Source: Candidatus Cloacimonadota bacterium (GTDB lineage Bacteria; Cloacimonadota; Cloacimonadia; Cloacimonadales; TCS61). Taken from it: 32,687 bases of DNA. Numbering within the stretch: position 1 is the stretch's first letter; every line of letters starts with the position of its first letter. Positions 8,607 through 14,955 of this stretch are shown here, piece after piece. The DNA is taken from contig JAGGWK010000021.1 of assembly GCA_021157525.1 (NCBI GenBank), forward strand, positions 1 through 32,687, read 5' to 3'. The position numbers and the translations under genes are program-made. Below the pieces are notes generated by a model, which ran no database searches, was not told the origin of the DNA, and worked only from the letters and a program-made list of their open reading frames with translations.

Positions 8607-10247
8607 ATGAGAAAAATTATTTTTGCCGCACTGCTGGTATGCAGCCTGAGTATGTGGGCCAGGATGCCTGCACAACTGGAAGACTTGAACCGCAGTATCA
8701 CGCTGCAATCGCAGCAATATCACGAGGAAAATCTCTTTGCCACTCCACGAGTTACCACCCAATACGAAGTGGGGGACAGTCGTTCCTTTTGGCGTTGGAA
8801 TCTTTCGGTGATGCCACCCACCTGGATACAGGAAACCGGCACCTGTAAGGCAGTGGGAGAACATTGCTACGTATTTGTTGCAGACAGCCAGTGGAACCTG
8901 CACATGGATCAAGCCGATGTGGATGCCGTGCTGGTGTACCTGGAAGAGGAGACCTTTGCCAGTACCCAGTATGGAGCTATCGAGATGGATGAAACCATTT
9001 TTGGCCCGGTACCCGACGAATTGGATAACGACCCCAAAGTAATCATCTTTTATTCCGCTCTGGGCTCCTTTAATGGCACCAGTTTTGACGGTTACTTCAG
9101 TAGCTACAATCAGGTAACCGAGCAGCAGGCCCAACAGATGAATCCATCCGGGCATAGCAACGAGTGTGAGATGATCTACATGACCTGCCATCCCCTTAAT
9201 CCTACAGAACCAATCCGCATCTCAGTTTTATCCCATGAACTTCAACACATGATTCACTGGGGCGGTGACATTAATGAAGATACCTGGGTAAATGAAGGAT
9301 GCTCCGAGCTGGCCATGATTTCCTTTGGGATGCCAGACCCTATAACCGTATTCCCTAACCAATCTGATAACAGTCTGAACAGCTGGAATCAGCAGTGGGC
9401 GGACTACGTAAAAGTGCAGCTGTTCTTTGGTTACCTGGCAGAAAAATATGCCGTTCCCGGCGATAGTCTCATGAAGGATATCGTGTTTGAACCACAAAAC
9501 GGCATTGCTGGCATCCAGACGCAACTGGTAGCCAACAACAGCCCAAAGGATTTTGCAGAGATTTTTGTGGATTGGACGGTGACGAACTATCTGAACGATC
9601 TGCAAATCGCCGATGGATTGTATGGTTACGAGACCATGGATGTGCCGCAGTTTCTGGCTACCGGCAACCACAATTCTTTCCCGGCAGTAGGCAGCGGTTC
9701 GGTAAAAGCCTGGGCGGCTGACTATATACGGTGCTATCCGGGAGACAGCGAACTGGACTTTTATGTTACAGCCTCATCGCCCATTACGGGTACACTTATC
9801 TACAAAGTATCCGATACCGAGTTACCCAAAGTGGAAATCTTTCCCATCACCGCATCGGGTGAGGTTGTTACCACCAATGCCCCAGCTTACCAACAGGTGG
9901 TGCTGGTTCTTTCCAATGATTCCGATGTAGCGGTAAATTATACCTATGATGTAGAGATAAGTGTAAGTGTGCCCCAAGAGCCGCAGGTAGAGGCGCAGCG
10001 TCTCAGCATCTATCCCAACCCCTGTTCGCTGGCCAGTGGCGAAGTACTTTTTGCTCTGCCTCAGGGAGTGCAACGGGGCACTGTGACACTGTATAATGTA
10101 AAGGGGCAGCAGGTGTTGAAACAGGGTTTGCATCCCGAACAAAAAAACCAGACGATGCCACTGACCGATGTCGGCTCGGGAATTTACTTTTTGCAGGTTC
10201 AATCGGGAGAAAAGAGCTATCAGACAAAGCTGATTCTTACGCAATAA
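8607..10247 (+). CDS. Secreted HExxH metalloprotease-like protein with T9SS tail
   Basis: 546 residues. ATG at 8607 follows AGGGGAAG; it starts a classical signal peptide (MRKIIFAALLVCSLSMWA). A zinc-protease motif HELQH (H210, E211, H214) is followed by DTWVNEG with Glu230, giving a gluzincin-like arrangement that resembles peptidase family M30 (hyicolysin-like). The C-terminal ~80 residues (YPNPCSLASGE..., YNVKGQQVL, GSGIYFLQVQSG, ending TKLILTQ) form a T9SS type A sorting domain, so the enzyme is expected outside the cell or on its surface. Protein degradation for amino-acid fermentation is a plausible role. The exact peptidase family is inferred from the motif and spacing only. Confidence 0.82.
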   Translation: MRKIIFAALLVCSLSMWARMPAQLEDLNRSITLQSQQYHEENLFATPRVTTQYEVGDSRSFWRWNLSVMPPTWIQETGTCKAVGEHCYVFVADSQWNLHMDQADVDAVLVYLEEETFASTQYGAIEMDETIFGPVPDELDNDPKVIIFYSALGSFNGTSFDGYFSSYNQVTEQQAQQMNPSGHSNECEMIYMTCHPLNPTEPIRISVLSHELQHMIHWGGDINEDTWVNEGCSELAMISFGMPDPITVFPNQSDNSLNSWNQQWADYVKVQLFFGYLAEKYAVPGDSLMKDIVFEPQNGIAGIQTQLVANNSPKDFAEIFVDWTVTNYLNDLQIADGLYGYETMDVPQFLATGNHNSFPAVGSGSVKAWAADYIRCYPGDSELDFYVTASSPITGTLIYKVSDTELPKVEIFPITASGEVVTTNAPAYQQVVLVLSNDSDVAVNYTYDVEISVSVPQEPQVEAQRLSIYPNPCSLASGEVLFALPQGVQRGTVTLYNVKGQQVLKQGLHPEQKNQTMPLTDVGSGIYFLQVQSGEKSYQTKLILTQ

Positions 10248-10258
10248 ATGGAGAGATA

Positions 10259-10918
10259 ATGACAAAATGGATAGTGACGGCGCTGCTTCTGGTTACCTTT
10301 CTGGCTGGATGGGCCGATGTTGTTTCGGAGCAGCAGGATGCAGATAATCAGGCGTTTTTAAGCGCCGTAGATAAAAACCTGATAAACACCATACGCATGT
10401 TGAGTGCTTTTGAAGCCGGTGCAGACCGCATGGACGCCCTCAAAGGGGTGCCGGAATATCGGCAATTTCTGATGAATAATACCATAGAATGCAGCCAGAT
10501 GCGCAATATTATCCAGCAGGCACAGAAAGATACGCCGGTTATGCGAGTCAGCAGAGTGCGGGAAATCATCGAAACCCTGAACCCCGGTATAACCTTCAGT
10601 TATGATGCCGTTACGGCAGAGCAAGACGAAGAGAACCGCATCTTTTTGGCAAAGTTTGGCTCGGTTTTGGTTACAGAGATCAAGCGCCTTACCGAGTTGA
10701 TCGTACAGCGGGAGCAAACCTTTGAGGCATCCCAATCCATCGATAAGGAATATTTTAATCTGCATTCTCATCATTATTTATTTTCGATGCTGCTCAATGT
10801 TATTTCCCCCAGCAAACATTTGTCGGCAACCAATCGGGGTGTGCTTGCTCAGATAGTTCATGGCGTGGAAGCGCAGCTGCAGAAAGAAGCGGCGGCACAG
10901 CGGACTGCCCATGAATAG
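10259..10918 (+). CDS. Exported protein of unknown function with internal duplication
   Basis: 219 residues with an N-terminal signal segment (MTKWIVTALLLVTFLAGWA). I do not recognise the family. It is helix-rich and has two similar blocks: EQQDADNQAFLSAV...INTIRML (from residue 24) and EQDEENRIFLAKF...VTEIKRL (from residue 121), about 97 residues apart, which suggests a tandem duplication of an ~95-residue helical domain. ATG at 10259 follows GGAGA. It overlaps the next gene by 8 nt. Location is periplasmic or outer surface; no catalytic motif, no T9SS tail and no lipobox were seen. Confidence 0.7.
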   Translation: MTKWIVTALLLVTFLAGWADVVSEQQDADNQAFLSAVDKNLINTIRMLSAFEAGADRMDALKGVPEYRQFLMNNTIECSQMRNIIQQAQKDTPVMRVSRVREIIETLNPGITFSYDAVTAEQDEENRIFLAKFGSVLVTEIKRLTELIVQREQTFEASQSIDKEYFNLHSHHYLFSMLLNVISPSKHLSATNRGVLAQIVHGVEAQLQKEAAAQRTAHE

Positions 10919-11807
10919 AGGCCTGTGGGCTGCCATTGCTTGCTACGTGATGTGGGGGCTTCTACCTCTCTATTGGAAGGCCTTGGCCCACATTCCTGCT
11001 CATGAAATCCTGGCTCACCGTATGACGTGGTCCCTGGGATTTTGCCTGGTCGTGCTGGCTCTCAGTGGCCAGCGAACCCTGTGGAAACAGTTACGGGCCA
11101 AACCGTCCATGCTGGGCACCTATGGCTTCACCGCCCTATTGCTGAGTATCAATTGGTTTGTGTATATCTGGGCAACCACCCATGGCCATGTGCTGGATGC
11201 TAGCTTGGGGTACTTTATCAATCCTTTGTTCAGCGTGTTTCTGGGAGTAGTGGTGTTGCACGAAAAGCCGCGTCCATTGCAGTGGGCAGCTATCGGTATT
11301 GCTCTTGTCGGCGTTATCTGGCTCACCATTATCCATGGCCGGGTTCCCGTCATTGCTCTGGCTCTGGCCGGTTCCTTTGGTATCTATGGCCTGGCAAAGA
11401 AGCGCTCAGAACTCTCTTCGGTGCAGGGGCTTACACTGGAAACCGCAGTACTCTTTGTGCCGGCAGCGGCATTTTTACTTTTTCAGGATGCCCGTGGTGT
11501 TGGCAGTTTTGGTCACACCTCGGTACAGGACGGTTTGCTTCTGGCCTTTAGCGGTGTCGTTACGGCCTTACCACTGATGTTTTTTGCCATGGCTGCCCGA
11601 CGCATTCCTCTCAATCAACTGGGGTTTTTACAATTTATAGCGCCGATCCTGCAATTTTCTTTAGGCATCATTGCCTTTGGAGAAACACTATCTTCCAATC
11701 GCCTGGTAGGCTATGTGGTTATCTGGATAGCCCTGACCATCTTCGTTTTTGATAATATTCGGGGTACGAAGCGGTATCACAGAGGTAAGGCTCATGGAGT
11801 GGCTTAA
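10911..11807 (+). CDS. rarD: RarD-like EamA/DMT transporter
   Basis: 298 residues, about ten transmembrane helices, drug/metabolite transporter fold. The start MNRGLWAAIACYVMWGLLPLYWK is diagnostic of RarD proteins (Y-x-x-W-G-x-x-P-x-Y-(W/F)-K), and the LLSINWFVYIWA and SLGYFINPL motifs follow. ATG 10911 lies inside the end of the preceding gene (8-nt overlap); a longer upstream reading gives a non-family basic leader and is rejected. RarD proteins are presumed exporters; the substrate is unknown. The stop lies 14 nt inside the next gene. Confidence 0.9.
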   Translation: MNRGLWAAIACYVMWGLLPLYWKALAHIPAHEILAHRMTWSLGFCLVVLALSGQRTLWKQLRAKPSMLGTYGFTALLLSINWFVYIWATTHGHVLDASLGYFINPLFSVFLGVVVLHEKPRPLQWAAIGIALVGVIWLTIIHGRVPVIALALAGSFGIYGLAKKRSELSSVQGLTLETAVLFVPAAAFLLFQDARGVGSFGHTSVQDGLLLAFSGVVTALPLMFFAMAARRIPLNQLGFLQFIAPILQFSLGIIAFGETLSSNRLVGYVVIWIALTIFVFDNIRGTKRYHRGKAHGVA

Positions 11808-12426
11808 GTTTTTCGATTATTTTGGTACTTTCGTCTTTGCCATATCAGGAGCACTACGAGCTACCCGGCATCGGCTGGACATTCTTGGATTGCTGGTGCT
11901 TTCAGGGGTTACCGGTGTAACTGGTGGCGTGATACGTGATGTGATTCTGGGGGATGTGCCCCCGGTGGTATTTCGCAATGAGTTCTATCTCATTCTCTGC
12001 CTTCTGGCGGGAGTGATGGTGTTTTTTCTCTCCCGATACATCGCAGCACATTATAACATTATTCGGTATCTGGATGCCGTAGGGCTGGGGGTGTTTGCCG
12101 CCATTGGTGCTGCCAAAGCCACAGCCTTTGGTTTGGGTCCGGTGGGAGTAATCCTGCTTGGCACGGTTACCGCTATCGGTGGCGGCATCGTTCGTGATGT
12201 ACTGGTGCGAGAGATACCATCACTGCTGCTGAGAGACCTCTATGCCACCGCCGCAATGGCCGGAAGCGCCTTCTACTACCTTGCTCACCTCTGGCAATTG
12301 CCAATGATGGTGCAGGTAACGGGAACGGTGTTTCTCACTACCGGCATGCGATTGCTGGCGATCTTTTTTAAATTACAACTGCCAAGGTCTTTCAGACCGG
12401 CGGAAATGGACAATATTGATTTATGA
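11794..12426 (+). CDS. TRIC-type cation channel family protein (YicG/UPF0126)
   Basis: 210 residues, six to seven membrane helices in two repeats. Each repeat has the signature G-x-GG-x-x-RD: GVTGGVIRDVILGDVPP in the first and IGGGIVRDVLVREIPSLL in the second. This is the trimeric intracellular cation channel / UPF0126 family. ATG 11794 has AGAGGTAAGG upstream and gives MEWLKFFDYFGTFVFAISGA, the normal N-terminus. It overlaps rarD by 14 nt and its TGA overlaps the next ATG as ATGA. Ion or glycine transport has been suggested for relatives; the physiological substrate is open. Confidence 0.92.
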   Translation: MEWLKFFDYFGTFVFAISGALRATRHRLDILGLLVLSGVTGVTGGVIRDVILGDVPPVVFRNEFYLILCLLAGVMVFFLSRYIAAHYNIIRYLDAVGLGVFAAIGAAKATAFGLGPVGVILLGTVTAIGGGIVRDVLVREIPSLLLRDLYATAAMAGSAFYYLAHLWQLPMMVQVTGTVFLTTGMRLLAIFFKLQLPRSFRPAEMDNIDL

Positions 12427-12659
12427 AGCAATTTATTATTAAAACGATTGTGGCCCTGTTGGGTCTTGGTTTGGGTGCCGGCGGTGGCTGGCTTTTCTCC
12501 CGTTGGTATAGCTGTCTGGGAGGTAGCTGAGGGGCATGGAGCAATGCGTGGACCAGCATTGTATTTGGTGGACTTTTAGGCTATGTGATTGTCTCAGGAA
12601 TCGTGGATGCCCTTGCATCCAAAAGGAAAAAGAGTAAAGATGATATTTCGGCATCCTGA
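12423..12659 (+). CDS. Small two-helix membrane protein with in-frame TGA; candidate selenoprotein (C-x4-U)
   Basis: Starting from the ATG that overlaps the channel stop (ATGA), the frame reads 35 codons, one TGA (12528-12530), then 42 more codons to a second TGA (12657-12659). The product would be 78 residues: helix 1 (IIKTIVALLGLGLGAGGGWLF), the short segment C31-LGGS-U36, then SNAWTSIVFGGLLGYVIV as helix 2 and a basic tail. It aligns without gaps, from memory, to small DUF6132-like membrane proteins with the pattern C-x-x-G-x-C-x-x-x-S-x-x-x-x-S-x-x-x-G-x-L-x-G, and the TGA falls on the second cysteine. A hairpin follows the TGA (see next entry). The extended frame overlaps the next gene by 20 nt, in keeping with the overlapping style of this gene train; stopping at the first TGA would leave a 109-nt gap. 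Alternatives are a nonsense mutation or a sequence error. Confidence 0.62.
12541..12562 (+). promoter_or_regulatory. Candidate bacterial SECIS hairpin
   Basis: CAATGC (12542-12547) pairs perfectly with GCATTG (12556-12561), extended by a G-U pair (12541/12562); the 8-nt apical loop is GTGGACCA. Seventeen nt lie between the TGA and the loop, within the spacing usually quoted for bacterial SECIS elements (about 16-37 nt), and the loop begins with G as that consensus requires. The function is inferred from position and shape. Confidence 0.5.
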
Positions 12660-13230
12660 ACTTGGCATAGTAACGGTGTATCGGCATAGGCGCTATCGCC
12701 GCATTTCCTTACGACCTCAAGATATAGGAAGGGCGGCACTGTATGTGCCTCAAGAATTTTGTGACAAAGACGTACGCAGATTTTTTAAAGAGCACAAGAA
12801 AGCCATCACCGCTCTGTGCGATAAACAGCGGCGAATCTACGACGAAACGGCGCAAAAATACAACTATAATCCCCATATGAGCCAAGATCAGGCAATTGCA
12901 TACTTGGGAAAACGCCTCTCTTATTGGGCAAACAAAATCACCTTTGATGATGTACCGGTGGTCAACAAGGTCACCCGTGTTACCATTCGGAACCAGCGGA
13001 GCCGCTGGGGAAGTTGTTCACACCGAGGCCACATCAGCCTGAACATCATGCTGATGCGACTGCCAGAAGAATTACGTGATTATGTGCTGATTCATGAATT
13101 GGTGCATTTGCAAGAGCCTAATCACGGGGCTCTTTTCTGGAAATATATGGAAACACTTATCCCGAACGTAGGTGAATTGAAAAAAGCTGTACGGAACATT
13201 CAACCGTTGGCTCTCAAGGAGTTCCGCTGA
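12640..13230 (+). CDS. YgjP-like M48-type metallopeptidase
   Basis: 196 residues. The zinc-binding motif is HELVH (H152, E153, H156) followed by NHGALFW (H162), and the preceding SRWGSCS (about 121-127) is the second hallmark of the YgjP/WLM-like (DUF45) family. The ATG at 12640 is chosen because the similarity begins there and an A-rich AAGGAAAAAGAG precedes; an upstream start at 12589 would overlap the small membrane gene much further. Members are annotated as M48 metallopeptidases, and YgjP itself has been linked to UTP hydrolysis; the substrate is unsettled. Soluble, no signal peptide. Confidence 0.88.
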   Translation: MIFRHPELGIVTVYRHRRYRRISLRPQDIGRAALYVPQEFCDKDVRRFFKEHKKAITALCDKQRRIYDETAQKYNYNPHMSQDQAIAYLGKRLSYWANKITFDDVPVVNKVTRVTIRNQRSRWGSCSHRGHISLNIMLMRLPEELRDYVLIHELVHLQEPNHGALFWKYMETLIPNVGELKKAVRNIQPLALKEFR

Positions 13231-13485
13231 TTCGCCCCTCACTGTCGAAGACAAAGAGGGCGTGCTGATCATCAATCAGCAGGTATGATGGGATGACTTT
13301 TTACTCTGCCAATTACCGTTGGACATCTTGAAAAAACGCTTTGGATGAACTGACCAATGAAGATTGTCATCGCTTTTCATCGCCTGTGTGGTCCTGCCAG
13401 CGAAGTGTGTCCAGACCAGAGAATCCTTGACGCCGTCAGACAGTTTGTGGCCTATATCACCCAAAAGTAATAAGGGAGGAGCCCA
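13231..13485 (+). other. Intergenic segment with coding-like remnants
   Basis: No complete gene of convincing size is seen. One frame reads EDKEGVLIINQQV then TGA, WDDFLLCQLPLDILKKRFG then TGA; a second frame reads ALDELTNEDCHRF. These pieces look protein-like but are broken by several stops and frame changes, which suggests a decayed gene. A 7-bp perfect hairpin (TGCTGAT at 13263-13269 with ATCAGCA at 13275-13281) lies within. Confidence 0.35.
13357..13470 (+). CDS. Possible 37-aa ORF or gene remnant
   Basis: ATG 13357 to TAA 13470 encodes MKIVIAFHRLCGPASEVC and PDQRILDAVRQFVAYITQK. It starts one codon after an in-frame TGA and has no clear Shine-Dalgarno. It may be the C-terminal end of the decayed gene described for this gap. 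It ends 15 nt before the nitroreductase start. No family is recognised. Confidence 0.25.
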   Translation: MKIVIAFHRLCGPASEVCPDQRILDAVRQFVAYITQK

Positions 13486-14046
13486 ATGCGAGAACTACTG
13501 ATCAAGAACAGGTCGATTCGTCGATTTAAACAAAGCCAGCGGATTCCCCGGATATTTTTGCAAGAGCTCATAGAAAACACCCGCTATTGTGCTTCTGCCG
13601 GGAACCTTCAACCCTTGCGATACCTGGCACTCAGCGATGAAATTTCCTGTGAGAAAGCCTTCTCATGTCTCAGTTGGGCAGGATATCTTACCGATTGGCC
13701 AGGGCCGGATGCGGGAGAACGTCCCAGTGGTTACATCATTTTGACGGCACAAGACGACGCTGGTACCGCAGTTCATTGGGATGCCGGCATTGCTGCCCAG
13801 ACGATTTTGCTCAGTGCAGCGGAACATGGTTACGGCGGATGTATCTTTGCCTCCATACGCAGAGAGCAGCTGGCACAGTATTTTCCCGCCCTGAAACCCT
13901 ACAAAATCATACTGGCGATTGCCCTTGGCGTGCCTGGAGAAACCGTCGTTGTCGATGATATCAAGGACGATGATGTTCATTACTGGCGTGACGAGAGACA
14001 TGTGCATCATGTGCCCAAGAGAACTTTGAAGGAGCTGCTGTTATGA
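13486..14046 (+). CDS. Nitroreductase family protein
   Basis: 186 residues of the FMN-dependent nitroreductase fold. The N-terminal RSIRRFKQSQRIP matches the R-(S/T)-x-R-x-F phosphate-binding start, CASAGNLQPLRY is the S-x-x-N-x-Q-P flavin contact, and WDAGIAAQTILLSAAEHGYGGC is the dimer-helix signature with GALG-like IALGVPGE near the end. These enzymes are cytosolic homodimers that use NAD(P)H to reduce nitro compounds, quinones or flavins; a specific substrate cannot be given. The start has a strong GGGAGGAG seven or so nt upstream. Its TGA overlaps the next ATG (ATGA). Confidence 0.9.
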   Translation: MRELLIKNRSIRRFKQSQRIPRIFLQELIENTRYCASAGNLQPLRYLALSDEISCEKAFSCLSWAGYLTDWPGPDAGERPSGYIILTAQDDAGTAVHWDAGIAAQTILLSAAEHGYGGCIFASIRREQLAQYFPALKPYKIILAIALGVPGETVVVDDIKDDDVHYWRDERHVHHVPKRTLKELLL

Positions 14047-14171
14047 AGAAACCCCCGAAGCTTGTCCTATGCGGCAAAGCCGTTATAGAACAAGCTGATA
14101 AAGGTTATCATTCCGGCCTCCCTGTAGATTTTTCCCAACCTGCAAAGTATTACCGGAGAAATATGCATTGA
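14043..14171 (+). CDS. Possible 42-aa ORF coupled to the nitroreductase
   Basis: ATG at 14043 overlaps the nitroreductase stop as ATGA and reads 42 codons: MKKPPKLVLCGKAVIEQ, then ADKGYHSGLPVDFSQPAKYY and RRNMH. The overlap is the usual sign of translational coupling in this window. The product is basic and not recognised; it could equally be the front of a gene truncated downstream. A hairpin begins at its stop codon. Confidence 0.4.
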   Translation: MKKPPKLVLCGKAVIEQADKGYHSGLPVDFSQPAKYYRRNMH

Positions 14172-14462
14172 AGGGCGGCTTTTCTGCCACCCTTCGTCAA
14201 GTGATTCCTGAAGATTCCCTCAGAGAGAGATGACGATACCCTGCCTGTTGTGCTCATTCGTAGTCACTCTCTCATGTTTTCACTCCAATCAAAAGATTCC
14301 TCGTGGCTTGCCGCGAGGATGGTCAACTTTGAGAATTTTCTTTATTGTCACAGATTTCATTCTTCCTAATCCACAATAATCAGACACGCCCCGATCGGGG
14401 GTTCTACAAATATGGGAACATGCTACTTTCCTCTCACAAACTGTACCTGTTATGAATGTCTT
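14172..14462. other. Gene-free convergent intergenic region with several hairpins
   Basis: About 290 nt between the left (+) genes and the right (-) operon. No gene is seen. It holds AAGGGCGGC/GCCACCCTT around 14171-14194 (one mismatch, no T-run), an imperfect stem AGAGAG-A-TGAC with GTCACTCTCT (about 14223-14273), CCTCG/CGAGG (14299-14303 with 14314-14318) and a perfect 12-bp palindrome CCCCGATCGGGG at 14389-14400. Base composition turns AT-rich across this stretch. Confidence 0.6.
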
Positions 14463-14483
14463 GGCATCATTTATGCCTTTTTT
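14463..14483 (+). terminator. Terminator for rightward transcripts
   Basis: GGCAT (14463-14467), 5-nt loop, ATGCC (14473-14477), then six T (14478-14483). It lies across the 3' end of the convergent rubrerythrin gene, so its stem is also transcribed on the minus strand, without a T-run there. Confidence 0.65.
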
Positions 14484-14923
14484 AAGGTATCTTGTATCTT
14501 ACTTACGTGACCTTTTTCCTGTTTTCTTAATAGCTCAAAAACATCTAACACATTGTCACTTATTTGAGTAAGGGTTGTTAACATGGTATAGGTTTGTTCA
14601 GTCTTTATCTCTCGTTGTAAGGCGATGTTTAAAACATCTTTGCTGGTGAAATCCTTCTCTATATTTTCGGTATTTATGATGACAGAAAGCATGTCTGTAT
14701 TCACTGGAATCTTCTGGGATAATTCTTTTTCGGTTAAAGCTCCTTTTTGTCTTAGCCTTCTCAAATGATTATAGTGATTTGTTTCATCATCAGCAAGTTT
14801 GGCAAGAAGCTCTTTAACGGTTTCATTAAGAACAATTTCTTTTGCTTTTGAATAAAAAGCAAAACTCTCCAATTCTATTTTCTCAGCATATTCAATAATT
14901 TCATTCAATGATAGCTCTCTCAT
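14471..14923 (-). CDS. Rubrerythrin-type diiron (ferritin-like) protein
   Basis: 150 residues forming a four-helix bundle. Likely iron ligands are E-x2-S-x-x-F-Y with EKIELESFAFY, then DDETNHYNHL (E-x2-H) in the first half and LQREIKTEQTY plus RKQEKGHVSKI (E-x2-H) in the second. There is no C-terminal rubredoxin domain (no CxxC pair), so it is an erythrin/ferritin-like protein rather than a full rubrerythrin. The family reduces hydrogen peroxide or binds iron in anaerobes. GAGGTGG precedes the ATG. It is the last gene of the membrane-complex operon, 32 nt downstream of the flavoprotein fusion, which could supply its electrons; that link is inference. Confidence 0.82.
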   Translation of the reverse strand: MRELSLNEIIEYAEKIELESFAFYSKAKEIVLNETVKELLAKLADDETNHYNHLRRLRQKGALTEKELSQKIPVNTDMLSVIINTENIEKDFTSKDVLNIALQREIKTEQTYTMLTTLTQISDNVLDVFELLRKQEKGHVSKIQDTLKKA

Positions 14924-14955
14924 ATTTCCACCTCGCTGTTACCGATTTTTATCAT

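Noticed and set aside
13231-13360. Further in-frame TGA codons in coding-like sequence, which could be taken as a third selenoprotein
   Set aside because: Several TGAs occur within a short stretch, together with frame changes, no recognisable family and no start signal. Gene decay explains it better.
12424-14046. Genetic code change with TGA as a sense codon
   Set aside because: TGA ends the TRIC-like, YgjP-like and nitroreductase genes and others at the expected family lengths, so it works as stop generally.
14389-14400. CCCCGATCGGGG palindrome as a terminator
   Set aside because: No T-run follows on either strand and the loop would be too tight; kept only as a note in the intergenic entry.
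14471-14923. Full rubrerythrin
   Set aside because: There is no rubredoxin-type CxxC pair; only the ferritin-like diiron domain is present.
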